A stretch of 64,000 nucleotides of DNA from Streptococcus pneumoniae (GCF_001347015.1 NZ_CFGI01000003.1:62001-126000); one strand, 5' to 3'; positions 39,237 through 50,665 are shown, counted from the stretch's first letter. A program made the numbers and translations. The notes: generated from the letters alone by a model not told the origin.

Positions 39237-40061
39237 ATGCCTGAATTACCAGAGGTTGAAACCGTTCGACGTGGCTTGGAAAAATTGATTTTGGGTAAGA
39301 AGATTTCGAGTATAGAAATTCGTTATCCCAAGATGATTAAGACGGATTTGGACGAGTTTCGAAAGGAAGTGCCTGGTCAAGTTGTTGAGTCGATGGGACG
39401 TCGTGGAAAATATTTGCTTTTTTATCTGACAGACAAGGTCTTGATTTCCCATTTGCGCATGGAGGGCAAGTATTTTTACTATCCGGACCAGGTTCCTGAA
39501 CGCAAGCATGCCCATGTTTTCTTCCAGTTTGAAGATGGTGGTACGCTTGTTTATGAGGATGTTCGCAAGTTTGGTACTATGGAACTCTTGGCTCCTGACC
39601 TTTTAGACGCCTACTTTATTTCTAAAAAATTAGGTCCTGAACCAAGCGAACAAGACTTTGATTTACAGGTCTTTCAAGTTGCTCTAGCCAAGTCTAAAAA
39701 ACCTATCAAATCCCATCTCCTAGACCAGACCTTGGTAGCTGGCCTTGGCAATATCTATGTGGATGAGGTTCTCTGGCGAGCTCAGGTTCATCCGGCAAGA
39801 CCTTCCCAGACTTTGACAGCAGAAGAAGCGACAGCTATTCATGACCAAACCATTGCTGTTTTGGGACAGGCTGTTGAAAAAGGTGGTTCCACCATTCGAA
39901 CCTATACCAACGCCTTTGGGGAAGACGGGACCATGCAGGATTTTCATCAGGTCTATGACAAGGCTGGTCAAGAATGTTCACGTTGTGGCACCATCATTGA
40001 GAAAATCCAACTAGGCGGACGAGGCACCCACTTTTGTCCAAACTGCCAAAGGAGGGGCTGA
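39237..40061 (+). CDS. mutM: Formamidopyrimidine-DNA glycosylase
   Basis: Removes oxidised purines from DNA. It has 274 residues from ATG 39237, since Pro2 of MPELPEVE must be the N-terminal catalytic residue; the 14-codon upstream extension is therefore wrong. A C-terminal zinc finger shows CSRC and CPNC. Its stop overlaps the coaE start (TGATG). Confidence 0.98.
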   Translation: MPELPEVETVRRGLEKLILGKKISSIEIRYPKMIKTDLDEFRKEVPGQVVESMGRRGKYLLFYLTDKVLISHLRMEGKYFYYPDQVPERKHAHVFFQFEDGGTLVYEDVRKFGTMELLAPDLLDAYFISKKLGPEPSEQDFDLQVFQVALAKSKKPIKSHLLDQTLVAGLGNIYVDEVLWRAQVHPARPSQTLTAEEATAIHDQTIAVLGQAVEKGGSTIRTYTNAFGEDGTMQDFHQVYDKAGQECSRCGTIIEKIQLGGRGTHFCPNCQRRG

Positions 40062-40666
40062 TGGGAAAAATCATCGGAATCACTGGGGGAATTGCCTCTG
40101 GTAAGTCAACCGTGACAAATTTTCTAAGAAAGCAAGGCTTTCAAGTGGTGGATGCCGACGCTCTTGTCCACCAACTACAGAAACCTGGTGGTCGTCTGTT
40201 TCAGGCTCTAGTCCAGCACTTTGGTCAAGAAATAATTCTAAAAAACGGAGAACTCAATCGCCCTCTCCTAGCTAGTCTCATCTTTTCAAATCCTGAGGAA
40301 CGGGAATGGTCTAGGATAACTCAAGGAGAGATTATCCGTGAGGAACTAGCTACATTAAGAGACCAATTGGCTCAGACAGAAGAGATTTTCTTCATGGATA
40401 TTCCCCTACTTTTTGAGCAGGACTACGTCTCTTGGTTTGCTGAGACTTGGTTGGTCTATGTGGACCGAGATGTCCAAGTGAAACGCTTAATGAAAAGGGA
40501 CCACTTGTCCAAAGATGAAGCTGAGTCTCGTCTGGCAGCCCAGTGGCCTTTAGAGAAAAAGAAATATTTGGCCAGCCATGTTTTAAACAACAATGGAAAT
40601 CAGGACCAGCTTCTTACTCAGGTGTTCTCCCTGCTTGAGGGAGGTAGGCAAGATGACAGAGATTAA
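40061..40666 (+). CDS. coaE: Dephospho-CoA kinase
   Basis: Last step of coenzyme A synthesis. It has 201 residues with P-loop GGIASGKST near 8-16 and the DIPLLFE segment. ATG 40061 overlaps the mutM stop and follows AGGAGGGG. It overlaps pmrA by 14 bp. Confidence 0.97.
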   Translation: MGKIIGITGGIASGKSTVTNFLRKQGFQVVDADALVHQLQKPGGRLFQALVQHFGQEIILKNGELNRPLLASLIFSNPEEREWSRITQGEIIREELATLRDQLAQTEEIFFMDIPLLFEQDYVSWFAETWLVYVDRDVQVKRLMKRDHLSKDEAESRLAAQWPLEKKKYLASHVLNNNGNQDQLLTQVFSLLEGGRQDDRD

Positions 40667-41852
40667 CTGGAAGGATAATCTGCGCATTGCCTGGTTTGGT
40701 AATTTTCTGACAGGAGCCAGTATTTCTTTGGTTGTGCCCTTTATGCCTATCTTTGTGGAAAATCTAGGTGTAGGAAGTGAGCAAGTCGCTTTTTATGCAG
40801 GCTTAGCTATTTCTGTCTCTGCTATTTCCGCGGCAATTTTCTCTCCTATCTGGGGCATCCTTGCTGACAAATACGGTCGAAAACCAATGATGATTCGAGC
40901 AGGTCTGGCCATGACTATTACTATGGGAGGCTTGGCCTTTGTCCCAAATATCTATTGGTTAATCTTTCTTCGTTTATTAAACGGTATATTTGCAGGATTT
41001 GTTCCTAATGCCACAGCCTTGATAGCCAGTCAGGTTCCCAAGGAGAAATCAGGCTCTGCCTTAGGTACTTTGTCTACAGGCGTAGTTGCAGGTACTCTAA
41101 CTGGTCCCTTTATCGGGGGATTTATTGCAGAATTATTTGGCATTCGTACTGTTTTCTTACTGGTTGGTAGTTTTCTATTCTTAGCTGCTGTTTTGACTAT
41201 TTGCTTTATCAAGGAAGATTTTCAACCAGTAGCCAAGGAAAAGGCTATTCCAACAAAGGAATTGTTTACATCAGTTAAATATCCCTATCTTTTGATCAAC
41301 CTCTTTCTGACCAGTTTTGTCATCCAATTTTCAGCTCAATCAATCGGCCCTATCTTAGCTCTTTATGTACGCAACTTAGGCCAGACAGAGAATCTTCTTT
41401 TTGTCTCTGGTTTGATTGTGTCCAGTATGGGCTTTTCCAGCATGATGAGTGCAGGAGTTATGGGAAAGCTAGGTGACAAGGTGGGCAACCATCGCCTCTT
41501 GCTTGCAGCCCAGTTTTATTCAGTCATCATCTATCTTTTCTGTGCCAATGCCTCTAGTCCGCTTCAACTAGGACTCTATCGTTTCCTCTTTGGCTTGGGG
41601 ACAGGTGCCTTGATTCCCGGAGTTAATGCTCTTCTCAGCAAGATGACGCCCAAAGTCGGTATTTCGAGGGTCTTTGCCTTTAATCAGGTATTCTTTTATC
41701 TGGGAGGTGTCGTTGGGCCTATGGCAGGTTCTGCAGTAGCAGGTCAACTTGGCTACCATGCTGTCTTTTATGCGACAAGCCTTTGTGTTGCCTTTAGTTG
41801 TCTCTTTAACCTGCTTCAATTTCGAACATTATTAAAAGTAAAGGAAATCTAG
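40653..41852 (+). CDS. pmrA: Multidrug efflux MFS transporter PmrA
   Basis: Proton-driven exporter linked in pneumococcus to norfloxacin and dye efflux. It has 399 residues and 12 helices, with the MFS motif [13 protein letters not shown] near residues 68-80. ATG 40653 follows GGGAGGTAGGC and overlaps coaE. The stop overlaps the rpmG start. It is co-transcribed with housekeeping genes and no local regulator is visible. Confidence 0.93.
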
Positions 41853-42001
41853 TGCGAGTAAAAATTAATCTCAAATGCTCCTCTTGTGGCAGTATCAATT
41901 ACCTAACCAGTAAAAATTCAAAAACCCATCCAGATAAGATCGAGGTTTTAAAGTATTGTCCCAAGGAAAGAAAAGTAACCCTACATCTTGAATCTAAGTA
42001 G
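41852..42001 (+). CDS. rpmG: 50S ribosomal protein L33, GTG start
   Basis: 49 residues. It starts with GTG at 41852, overlapping the pmrA stop by one base. The sequence has the L33 features [15 protein letters not shown], a middle [12 protein letters not shown], and a final [15 protein letters not shown]. The first zinc pair CxxC is present but only one Cys of the second pair remains, so zinc binding is probably lost or weak. It precedes secG. Confidence 0.92.
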
Positions 42002-42040
42002 ATTTTATGGTAAAATAATAGGGATTTTAAGGAGTTTGAT

Positions 42041-42274
42041 ATGTATAACCTATTATTAACCATTTTATTAGTATTATCTGTTGTGATTGTGATTGCGATT
42101 TTCATGCAACCAACCAAAAACCAATCCAGCAATGTATTTGATGCCAGCTCAGGTGATTTGTTTGAACGCAGTAAAGCACGCGGTTTCGAAGCTGTAATGC
42201 AGCGTTTGACAGGGATTTTAGTCTTTTTCTGGCTAGCCATTGCCTTAGCATTGACGGTATTATCAAGTAGATAA
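42041..42274 (+). CDS. secG: Preprotein translocase subunit SecG
   Basis: 77-residue membrane protein with two helices (about 3-22 and 56-75) separated by a loop with SSNVFDASSGDLF. It stabilises the SecYE channel used by CbpE, LytB and PrsA. TGGTAAAAT at about 42008 may be an extended -10. ATG follows AAGGAG. It precedes rnr, the common secG-rnr-smpB order. Confidence 0.93.
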   Translation: MYNLLLTILLVLSVVIVIAIFMQPTKNQSSNVFDASSGDLFERSKARGFEAVMQRLTGILVFFWLAIALALTVLSSR

Positions 42275-42374
42275 GAAAATAATGGGCAGGACTAGGTCTT
42301 TGCCTCTTTTTATTTTTAAAAGATATTTGAGAAGGTTTTACAGTAAAAGAAAATAAAAAATCTAGAAAGAAAAT

Positions 42375-44729
42375 ATGAAAGACAGAATAAAAGAATATTT
42401 ACAAGATAAGGGAAAGGTAACTGTCAATGACTTGGCTCAGGCTTTGGGAAAAGACGGGTCCAAGGATTTTCGTGAGTTGATTAAAACCTTGTCCCTAATG
42501 GAAAGAAAGCACCAGATACGCTTTGAAGAAGATGGAACTTTGACTTTGGAAGTCAAGAAAAAACATGAGATTACCCTCAAGGGGATTTTTCATGCTCATA
42601 AAAATGGCTTTGGCTTTGTTAGCCTAGAAGGCGAGGAGGATGACCTTTTTGTAGGAAAAAATGATGTCAACTATGCTATTGATGGTGATACCGTCGAGGT
42701 AGTGATTAAGAAAGTCGCTGACCGCAATAAGGGAACAGCAGCGGAAGCCAAAATTATTGATATCCTAGAACACAGTTTGACAACAGTTGTCGGGCAAATC
42801 GTTCTGGATCAGGAAAAGCCTAAGTATGCTGGCTATATTCGTTCAAAAAATCAGAAAATCAGTCAACCGATTTATGTTAAGAAACCAGCCCTAAAATTAG
42901 AAGGAACAGAAGTTCTCAAAGTCTTTATCGATAAATACCCAAGCAAGAAACATGCTTTCTTTGTCGCGAGTGTTCTCGATGTGGTGGGACACTCAACGGA
43001 TGTCGGAATTGATGTTCTTGAGGTCTTGGAATCAATGGACATTGTATCCGAGTTTCCAGAAGCTGTTGTTAAGGAAGCAGAAAGTGTGCCTGATGCTCCG
43101 TCTCAAAAGGATATGGAAGGTCGTCTGGATCTAAGAGATGAAATTACCTTTACCATTGACGGTGCGGATGCCAAGGACTTGGACGATGCAGTGCATATCA
43201 AGGCTCTGAAAAATGGTAATCTGGAGCTTGGGGTTCACATCGCAGATGTTTCCTATTATGTGACCGAGGATTCTGCCCTTGACAAGGAAGCCCTTAACCG
43301 TGCGACTTCTGTTTACGTGACAGACCGAGTGGTGCCAATGCTTCCAGAACGACTATCAAATGGCATCTGCTCTCTCAATCCCCAAGTTGACCGCCTGACC
43401 CAGTCTGCTATTATGGAGATTGATAAACATGGTCGTGTGGTCAACTATACCATTACACAAACAGTTATTAAGACCAGTTTCCGTATGACTTATAGCGATG
43501 TCAATGATATCCTAGCTGGCGATGAAGAAAAGAGAAAAGAATATCATAAAATTGTACCAAGTATCGAACTCATGGCCAAACTTCATGAAACTTTAGAAAA
43601 CATGCGTGTGAAACGTGGAGCTCTCAATTTTGATACCAATGAAGCGAAGATTTTAGTGGATAAGCAAGGAAAGCCTGTTGATATCGTTCTTCGTCAGCGT
43701 GGCATTGCCGAGCGCATGATTGAGTCTTTTATGTTGATGGCCAACGAAACAGTTGCCGAGCATTTTAGCAAGCTGGACCTACCTTTTATCTATCGGATTC
43801 ACGAGGAGCCTAAGGCTGAAAAGGTTCAGAAGTTTATTGATTATGCTTCGAGTTTTGGCTTGCGCATTTATGGGACTGCCAGTGAGATTAGTCAGGAGGC
43901 ACTTCAAGACATCATGCGTGCTGTTGAGGGAGAGCCTTATGCGGATGTATTGTCCATGATGCTTCTTCGCTCTATGCAGCAGGCTCGCTATTCAGAGCAC
44001 AATCACGGCCACTATGGACTAGCTGCTGACTATTATACTCACTTTACCAGTCCGATTCGTCGTTATCCAGACCTTCTTGTTCACCGTATGATTCGTGATT
44101 ACGGCCGTTCTAAAGAAATAGCAGAGCATTTTGAGCAAGTGATTCCAGAGATTGCGACCCAGTCTTCCAACCGTGAGCGTCGTGCTATCGAGGCTGAGCG
44201 TGAAGTCGAAGCCATGAAAAAGGCTGAGTATATGGAAGAATACGTGGGTGAAGAGTACGATGCGGTTGTGTCTAGCATCGTTAAATTCGGTCTCTTTGTC
44301 GAATTGCCAAATACGGTTGAAGGTTTGATTCACATCACAAATCTACCTGAATTTTACCATTTCAATGAGCGTGATTTGACCCTTCGTGGGGAGAAATCGG
44401 GAACAACCTTCCGTGTAGGTCAGCAAATCCGTATTCGCGTTGAAAGAGCGGATAAGATGACAGGTGAAATTGACTTCTCTTACATCCCAAGTGAGTTTGA
44501 TGTGATTGAAAAAGGCTTGAAACAGTCTAGTCGAAATGACAGAGGGCGTGGTTCCAGTCGTCGTTCAGATAAGAAGGAAGATAAGAGAAAATCAGGACGC
44601 TCAAATGATAAGCGCAAGCATTCACAAAAAGACAAGAAGAAAAAAGGAAAGAAACCCTTTTACAAGGAAGTAGCTAAGAAAGGAGCTAAGCATGGCAAAG
44701 GGCGAGGGAAAGGTCGTCGCACAAAATAA
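42375..44729 (+). CDS. rnr: Ribonuclease R
   Basis: 3'-5' exoribonuclease of 784 residues: N-terminal helix-turn-helix (about 1-60), cold-shock domains (about 70-230), RNB catalytic domain (about 260-590) with [12 protein letters not shown] metal-binding Asp cluster, an S1 domain (about 625-710) and a Lys/Arg-rich tail to the end. It degrades structured RNA and defective mRNA. It overlaps smpB by 38 bp, linking it to trans-translation. Confidence 0.97.
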
Positions 44730-45159
44730 AAAGGCGCGCCACGACTATACAATCGTAGATACGCTAGAAGCAGGAATGGTCCTGACTGGAACTGAAATCA
44801 AGAGTGTGCGAGCTGCTCGAATCAATCTCAAGGATGGCTTTGCTCAAGTGAAAAATGGAGAAGTTTGGTTGAGCAATGTTCATATCGCTCCTTACGAAGA
44901 GGGCAATATCTGGAACCAAGAACCAGAACGGCGTCGTAAACTCCTGCTCCATAAGAAACAAATTCAAAAATTGGAACAAGAGACTAAAGGGACAGGAATG
45001 ACCCTGGTTCCCCTTAAAGTCTATATCAAAGATGGCTATGCCAAGCTCCTTTTAGGCCTAGCTAAAGGAAAGCATGACTATGACAAACGGGAGTCTATCA
45101 AACGACGTGAGCAAAACCGCGATATTGCGCGCGTGATGAAAGCAGTCAACCAGCGATAA
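44692..45159 (+). CDS. smpB: SsrA-binding protein SmpB
   Basis: Carries tmRNA to stalled ribosomes. It has 155 residues with the oligonucleotide-binding fold and the basic C-terminal tail [14 protein letters not shown]. It starts inside the rnr tail coding region, with the ribosome site AAGGAG in rnr. RNase R and SmpB act together in degrading mRNA after trans-translation. Confidence 0.97.
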
Positions 45160-45173
45160 AAAGAGGAATGAAG

Positions 45174-46034
45174 ATGGAAAAACTAGTTGCCTATAAACGT
45201 ATGCTCTTGTGGACTAAAGAAACCATGCCAGAGGCTGTTCAGCAGAAACACAATACCAAGGTTGGGACTTGGGGGAAAATTACTGTCTTGAAGGGAGCTC
45301 TCAAGTTTATTGAATTGACAGAGGATGGTGAGGTTTTAGCTGAGCACCTCTTTGAAGCAGGAGCCGACAATCCCATGGCACAACCACAAGCTTGGCACCG
45401 AGTGGAGGCTGTAACAGACGATGTGGAATGGTATTTGGAGTTTTATTGTAAACCTGAGGATTATTTCCCTAAAAAATACAATACCAATCCGGTTCATTCA
45501 GAGGTCCTAGAGGCTATGCAGACAGTAAAACCAGGGAAGGCCTTGGATTTGGGCTGTGGTCAAGGCCGTAATGCACTCTTTCTAGCCCAGCAAGGTTTTG
45601 ATGTGACAGCTGTAGATCAAAATGAACTGGCCCTTAAAATCTTGCAAAGCATTGTTGAGCAGGAAGATCTGGATATGCCAGTTGGTCTCTACGATATCAA
45701 TTCAGCCAGCATTGGGCAAGCGTATGATTTCATCGTTTCGACAGTTGTTTTGATGTTTTTGCAAGCAGACCGCATTCCTGCAATTATCAAAAATATGCAG
45801 GAGCATACCACGGTCGGTGGTTATAATCTTATCGTTTGTGCTATGGATACGGAAGATTACCCTTGCTCTGTGAACTTCCCATTTACCTTTAAAGAAGGGG
45901 AATTGGCAGACTATTACAAGGACTGGGACTTGGTTAAGTACAATGAAAATCCAGGCCATTTGCACCGTCGTGACGAAAATGGCAATCGTATTCAACTACG
46001 CTTTGCGACCATGCTAGCTAAAAAAATCAAATAA
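45174..46034 (+). CDS. tehB: SAM-dependent methyltransferase TehB
   Basis: Cytosolic methyltransferase of 286 residues. The N-terminal part (about 1-90) is a small cupin-like TehB domain, and the C-terminal part is a class I methyltransferase with the SAM loop LDLGCGQGRNALFL near 124-137. The family confers tellurite resistance in E. coli; the natural substrate is unclear. I chose ATG 45174 at 6 bp from AAGAGGA over an ATG at 45168. A terminator follows. Confidence 0.9.
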   Translation: MEKLVAYKRMLLWTKETMPEAVQQKHNTKVGTWGKITVLKGALKFIELTEDGEVLAEHLFEAGADNPMAQPQAWHRVEAVTDDVEWYLEFYCKPEDYFPKKYNTNPVHSEVLEAMQTVKPGKALDLGCGQGRNALFLAQQGFDVTAVDQNELALKILQSIVEQEDLDMPVGLYDINSASIGQAYDFIVSTVVLMFLQADRIPAIIKNMQEHTTVGGYNLIVCAMDTEDYPCSVNFPFTFKEGELADYYKDWDLVKYNENPGHLHRRDENGNRIQLRFATMLAKKIK

Positions 46035-46043
46035 ACATGAATG

Positions 46044-46070
46044 AAGATTAGGAATTTTCCTGATCTTTTT
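46044..46070 (+). terminator. Intrinsic terminator after tehB
   Basis: AAGATTAGGAA and TTCCTGATCTT pair (one G-U) and are followed by TTTT. It ends 8 bp before the SigX box of coiA. Confidence 0.8.
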
Positions 46071-46077
46071 CCTTTTT

Positions 46078-46085
46078 TTCGAATA
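46078..46085 (+). promoter_or_regulatory. SigX/ComX late-competence box of coiA
   Basis: TTCGAATA matches the cin-box consensus at seven of eight positions. It has a T-tract on its 5' side and lies 29 bp before ATG 46107, the same geometry as at comEA. Confidence 0.88.
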
Positions 46086-46106
46086 ATATAGAAAAGGAGG
46101 GAAATC

Positions 46107-47060
46107 ATGTTTGTTGCGAGAGATGCTAGGGGAGAATTGGTAAATGTGTTAGAGGATAAGCTTGAGAAGCAAGCATACACCTGCCCAGCTTGTGGAGGTC
46201 AGCTCCGTTTGCGTCAAGGATCAAGTGTACGGACGCATTTTGCCCATAAATCCTTAAAAGACTGTGATTATTCCTCTGAAAATGAAAGTCCAGAACATCT
46301 GGCAAATAAGGAATCACTTTATCACTGGTTGAAAAAAGATTCAGAGGTTCAATTAGAATACAAGCTTCCAGAGCTTAAACAGATTGCGGATGTGTTTGTA
46401 AATGGTAATCTAGCTTTAGAGGTTCAATGTAGTCCCTTGCCTCAAAAAGTTCTTAAAGAGCGTAGTGAGGGCTATCGTAGTCAGGGTTACCAAGTACTGT
46501 GGTTGCTGGGGGAAAAACTTTGGCTCAAGGAGCGGTTGACTCGTCTGCAAGAAGGTTTTCTATACTTCAGTCAAAACATGGGATTTTATGTTTGGGAAGT
46601 AGACAAGGAAAAACAAGTTTTAAGACTCAAATATCTCATCCACCAAGATCTCCGTGGGAAACTCCATTATCAAATCAAGGAATTTCCCTGTGGTCAAGGT
46701 AGTCTACTGGAGATATTACGTCTTCCCTATAAGAAACAAAAACTATCTCATTTTACAGTTTCTCAGGATAAGGACATCTGTCGTTATATCCGACAGCAAC
46801 TTTATTATCAAAATCCCATTTGGATGAAAGAACAAGCAGAAGCCTATAAAAAGGGAGAAAATCTCCTAACTTATGGGCTAAAAGAATGGTATCCACAAAT
46901 AAGACCACTAGTAGGTAATTTTTGCCAAATTGAGCAAGATTTGACTAGCTATTATCAGTATTTTCAAACCTATTATCAAGAAAATCCTCAAAATGATTGG
47001 CAAAAGCTCTATCCACCAGCCTTTTATCAGCAATATTTCTTGAAAAATATGGTAGAATAG
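46107..47060 (+). CDS. coiA: Competence protein CoiA
   Basis: Late competence protein of 317 residues required for transformation after DNA uptake; it helps recombination of the internalised strand. It has an N-terminal zinc-like CPACGGQLRLRQG segment, the family HFAHKS motif, and a nuclease-like ADVFVNGNLALEVQCS segment. AAGGAGGG precedes ATG. pepF follows after 18 bp, so competence may also raise pepF expression. Confidence 0.95.
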   Translation: MFVARDARGELVNVLEDKLEKQAYTCPACGGQLRLRQGSSVRTHFAHKSLKDCDYSSENESPEHLANKESLYHWLKKDSEVQLEYKLPELKQIADVFVNGNLALEVQCSPLPQKVLKERSEGYRSQGYQVLWLLGEKLWLKERLTRLQEGFLYFSQNMGFYVWEVDKEKQVLRLKYLIHQDLRGKLHYQIKEFPCGQGSLLEILRLPYKKQKLSHFTVSQDKDICRYIRQQLYYQNPIWMKEQAEAYKKGENLLTYGLKEWYPQIRPLVGNFCQIEQDLTSYYQYFQTYYQENPQNDWQKLYPPAFYQQYFLKNMVE

Positions 47061-47078
47061 AAAGGATGGAGGAATCTA

Positions 47079-48881
47079 ATGGTATTACAAAGACATGAAA
47101 TAAATGAAAAAGATACATGGGATCTATCAACGATTTACCCAACTGACCAGGCTTGGGAAGAAGCCTTAAAAGATTTAACAGAACAATTGGAGACAGTAGC
47201 CCAGTATGAAGGTCATCTCTTGGATAGTGCGGATAGCCTACTCGAAATTACTGAATTTTCTCTTGAGATGGAACGCCAAATGGAGAAGCTTTACGTTTAT
47301 GCTCATATGAAGAATGACCAGGACACGCGTGAAGCCAAGTACCAAGAGTACTACGCTAAGGCCATGACACTCTACAGCCAGCTAGACCAAGCCTTTTCAT
47401 TCTATGAGCCTGAATTTATGGAGATTAGCGAAAAGCAGTATGCTGACTTTTTAGAAGCTCAACCAAAGCTGCAGGTTTATCAACACTATTTTGACAAGCT
47501 CTTGCAAGGCAAGGAACATGTTCTTTCACAACGTGAAGAAGAATTATTGGCTGGCGCTGGAGAAATCTTTGGTTCGGCAAGTGAAACATTCGCTATCTTG
47601 GACAATGCGGATATTGTGTTCCCTTATGTCCTCGACGATGATGGTAAGGAAGTGCAACTCTCTCATGGGACTTACACACGTTTGATGGAGTCTAAAAACC
47701 GTGAGGTTCGCCGTGGTGCTTATCAAGCCCTTTATGCAACTTATGAGCAATTCCAACATACTTATGCTAAAACCTTGCAAACCAATGTTAAGGTTCAAAA
47801 CTATCGTGCAAAAGTTCGCAACTACAAGAGCGCTCGTCATGCAGCCCTAGCGGCTAATTTTGTTCCAGAAAGTGTTTATGACAATTTGGTAGCAGCAGTT
47901 CGCAAGCATTTGCCACTCTTGCATCGATACCTTGAGCTTCGTTCAAAGATTTTGGGGATTTCAGACCTCAAGATGTACGATGTCTACACACCGCTTTCAT
48001 CTGTTGAATACAGTTTTACTTATGAAGAAGCCTTGAAAAAGGCAGAAGATGCCTTGGCAGTCTTGGGTGAGGATTACTTGAGCCGTGTTAAACGTGCCTT
48101 CAGCGAGCGTTGGATTGATGTTTACGAAAATCAAGGCAAGCGTTCAGGTGCCTACTCTGGTGGCTCTTACGATACCAATGCCTTTATGCTTCTCAACTGG
48201 CAGGACAATCTGGACAATCTCTTTACTCTTGTTCATGAAACAGGTCACAGTATGCATTCAAGCTATACTCGTGAAACGCAACCTTATGTTTACGGAGATT
48301 ACTCTATCTTCTTGGCTGAGATTGCCTCAACGACCAATGAAAATATCTTGACGGAGAAATTATTGGAAGAAGTGGAAGACGACGCAACGCGCTTTGCTAT
48401 TCTCAATAACTTCCTAGATGGCTTCCGTGGAACAGTTTTCCGCCAAACTCAATTTGCTGAGTTTGAACACGCGATTCACCAAGCGGATCAAAATGGTGAA
48501 GTCTTGACAAGCGATTTCTTAAATAATCTCTACGCAGACTTGAACCAAGAGTATTATGGTTTGAGTAAGGAAGACAATCCTGAAATCCAATTTGAGTGGG
48601 CTCGCATTCCACACTTCTACTATAACTACTATGTATACCAATATTCAACAGGCTTTGCAGCAGCCTCAGCTTTGGCTGAAAAAATTGTCCATGGTAGTCA
48701 AGAAGACCGTGACCGCTATATCGATTATCTCAAGGCAGGTAAGTCTGACTATCCACTCAATGTCATGAGAAAAGCTGGTGTTGATATGGAGAAGGAAGAC
48801 TATCTCAACGATGCCTTTGCAGTCTTTGAACGTCGTTTGAATGAGTTTGAAGCCCTTGTTGAAAAATTGGGATTGGCATAA
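47079..48881 (+). CDS. pepF: Oligoendopeptidase F (M3 family)
   Basis: Cytosolic zinc peptidase of 600 residues that cuts peptides of about 7-17 residues. The zinc motif is [11 protein letters not shown] (HExxH) near residue 385. It follows coiA and precedes an O-methyltransferase 1 bp after its stop. In pneumococcus these genes form one run with coiA. Confidence 0.95.
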   Translation: MVLQRHEINEKDTWDLSTIYPTDQAWEEALKDLTEQLETVAQYEGHLLDSADSLLEITEFSLEMERQMEKLYVYAHMKNDQDTREAKYQEYYAKAMTLYSQLDQAFSFYEPEFMEISEKQYADFLEAQPKLQVYQHYFDKLLQGKEHVLSQREEELLAGAGEIFGSASETFAILDNADIVFPYVLDDDGKEVQLSHGTYTRLMESKNREVRRGAYQALYATYEQFQHTYAKTLQTNVKVQNYRAKVRNYKSARHAALAANFVPESVYDNLVAAVRKHLPLLHRYLELRSKILGISDLKMYDVYTPLSSVEYSFTYEEALKKAEDALAVLGEDYLSRVKRAFSERWIDVYENQGKRSGAYSGGSYDTNAFMLLNWQDNLDNLFTLVHETGHSMHSSYTRETQPYVYGDYSIFLAEIASTTNENILTEKLLEEVEDDATRFAILNNFLDGFRGTVFRQTQFAEFEHAIHQADQNGEVLTSDFLNNLYADLNQEYYGLSKEDNPEIQFEWARIPHFYYNYYVYQYSTGFAAASALAEKIVHGSQEDRDRYIDYLKAGKSDYPLNVMRKAGVDMEKEDYLNDAFAVFERRLNEFEALVEKLGLA

Positions 48882-48882
48882 G

Positions 48883-49596
48883 ATGGTTGAATCATATAGT
48901 AAAAATGCCAACCATAACATGCGTCGTCCTGTTGTCAAGGAAGAAATTGTAGACTTGATGCGTCAGCGTCAAAAGCAAGTCACAGGATCTTTGAAAGGAT
49001 TGGAAGACTTTGCTCGCAAGGAAAATATTCCCATTATTCCCCATGAAACGGTTGCTTATTTCCGTTTTCTTATGGAAACCATGCAGCCTAAAAACATTCT
49101 GGAAATTGGGACGGCCATCGGTTTTTCAGCCCTTTTGATGGCTGAACATGCGCCAAAGGCCAAGATTACAACCATTGACCGCAATCCAGAAATGATTGGC
49201 TTTGCCAAGGAAAATTTTACCCAGTTTGACAGTCGTAAGCAAATTACTCTCCTAGAGGGAGATGCGGTGGATGTCTTATCTACCCTGACAGAGTCCTATG
49301 ATTTCGTCTTTATGGATTCTGCCAAGTCTAAATACATCGTCTTTCTGCCAGAAATCCTCAAACATTTGGAAGTTGGAGGTGTGGTTGTCTTGGATGATAT
49401 TTTTCAAGGCGGTGATGTTGCCAAGGACATTATGGAAGTCCGTCGAGGTCAGCGAACCATTTATCGAGGACTTCAAAGACTATTTGATGCAACCTTAGAC
49501 AATCCAGGACTCACTGCAACATTAGTCCCTCTGGGGGACGGCATTCTCATGCTTCGTAAAAATCTAGCAGATGTTCAATTGCCTGTTAGCGAATGA
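48883..49596 (+). CDS. SAM-dependent O-methyltransferase
   Basis: 237-residue class I methyltransferase of the catechol/caffeoyl-CoA type. The SAM motif is NILEIGTAIGFSALLMA near residues 67-83; a metal-binding Asp cluster is visible in FVFMDSAKSKY and VVLDDIFQGG. Related bacterial proteins include the tRNA uridine hydroxyl methyltransferase TrmR, a plausible role here. I chose ATG 48883, 1 bp after the pepF stop; an upstream extension lies inside pepF. Confidence 0.87.
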   Translation: MVESYSKNANHNMRRPVVKEEIVDLMRQRQKQVTGSLKGLEDFARKENIPIIPHETVAYFRFLMETMQPKNILEIGTAIGFSALLMAEHAPKAKITTIDRNPEMIGFAKENFTQFDSRKQITLLEGDAVDVLSTLTESYDFVFMDSAKSKYIVFLPEILKHLEVGGVVVLDDIFQGGDVAKDIMEVRRGQRTIYRGLQRLFDATLDNPGLTATLVPLGDGILMLRKNLADVQLPVSE

Positions 49597-49662
49597 TTTT
49601 CAGAATAATTTAAGAAAATATAGTAAAATAGATAGAGTAACACTTATCTCAAAGGAGTAGAC

Positions 49663-50601
49663 ATGAAGAAAAAACTATTGGCAGGTGCCATTACACTATT
49701 ATCAGTAGCAACTTTAGCAGCTTGTTCGAAAGGTTCAGAAGGGGCAGACCTTATCAGCATGAAAGGGGATGTCATCACAGAACATCAATTTTATGAGCAA
49801 GTGAAAAGCAACCCTTCAGCCCAACAAGTCTTGTTAAATATGACCATCCAAAAAGTTTTTGAAAAACAATATGGCTCAGAGCTTGATGATAAAGAGGTTG
49901 ATGATACTATCGCCGAAGAAGAAAAACAATATGGTGAGAACTACCAACGTGTATTGTCACAAGCAGGTATGACTCTTGAAACACGTAAAGCTCAAATTCG
50001 TACAAGTAAATTAGTTGAGTTGGCAGTTAAGAAGGCAGCAGAAGCTGAACTGACAGATGATGCCTATAAGAAGGCATTTGACGAGTACACTCCAGATGTA
50101 ACGGTTCAAATTATCCGTTTGGATAATGAAGACAAGGCCAAAGAAATTCTTGAAAAAGCCAAGGCAGAAGGTGCTGATTTTGCTCAATTAGCCAAAGATA
50201 ACTCAACTGATGAAAAAACAAAAGCAAATGGTGGAGAAATTACCTTTGATTCTGCTTCAACGGAAGTACCTGAGCAAGTCAAGAAAGCCGCTTTCGCTTT
50301 AGATGTAAATGGCATTTCTGATGTGATTACAGCAACTGGCACACAAGCCTACAGTAGCCAATATTACATTGTAAAACTCATTAAGAAAACAGAAAAATCA
50401 TCTAATATTGATGACTACAAAGAAAAATTAAAAACTGTTATCTTGACTCAAAAACAAAATGATTCAACATTTGTTCAAAGCATTATCGGAAAAGAATTGC
50501 AAGCAGCCAATATCAAGGTTAAGGACCAAGCCTTCCAAAATATCTTTACCCAATATATCGGTGGTGGAGATTCAAGCTCAAGCAGTTCATCAAAAGAATA
50601 G
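49663..50601 (+). CDS. prsA: Foldase lipoprotein PrsA (peptidyl-prolyl isomerase)
   Basis: Extracellular chaperone for secreted proteins. 312 residues: lipoprotein signal with lipobox ending LAAC (Cys21), N-terminal chaperone part, and a parvulin domain at about 145-240 with DFAQLAKDNSTDEKTKANGG. The C terminus is a Ser-rich tail. It is processed by LspA (encoded at 7982) and may help fold surface enzymes such as CbpE and LytB. ATG follows AAAGGAG. Confidence 0.96.
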   Translation: MKKKLLAGAITLLSVATLAACSKGSEGADLISMKGDVITEHQFYEQVKSNPSAQQVLLNMTIQKVFEKQYGSELDDKEVDDTIAEEEKQYGENYQRVLSQAGMTLETRKAQIRTSKLVELAVKKAAEAELTDDAYKKAFDEYTPDVTVQIIRLDNEDKAKEILEKAKAEGADFAQLAKDNSTDEKTKANGGEITFDSASTEVPEQVKKAAFALDVNGISDVITATGTQAYSSQYYIVKLIKKTEKSSNIDDYKEKLKTVILTQKQNDSTFVQSIIGKELQAANIKVKDQAFQNIFTQYIGGGDSSSSSSSKE

Positions 50602-50665
50602 TCCAAATCAATGAGTCAGGGAAAAAACTCGACTTCAGGAAAAATGAAGTGAATCTTCCCACAAT

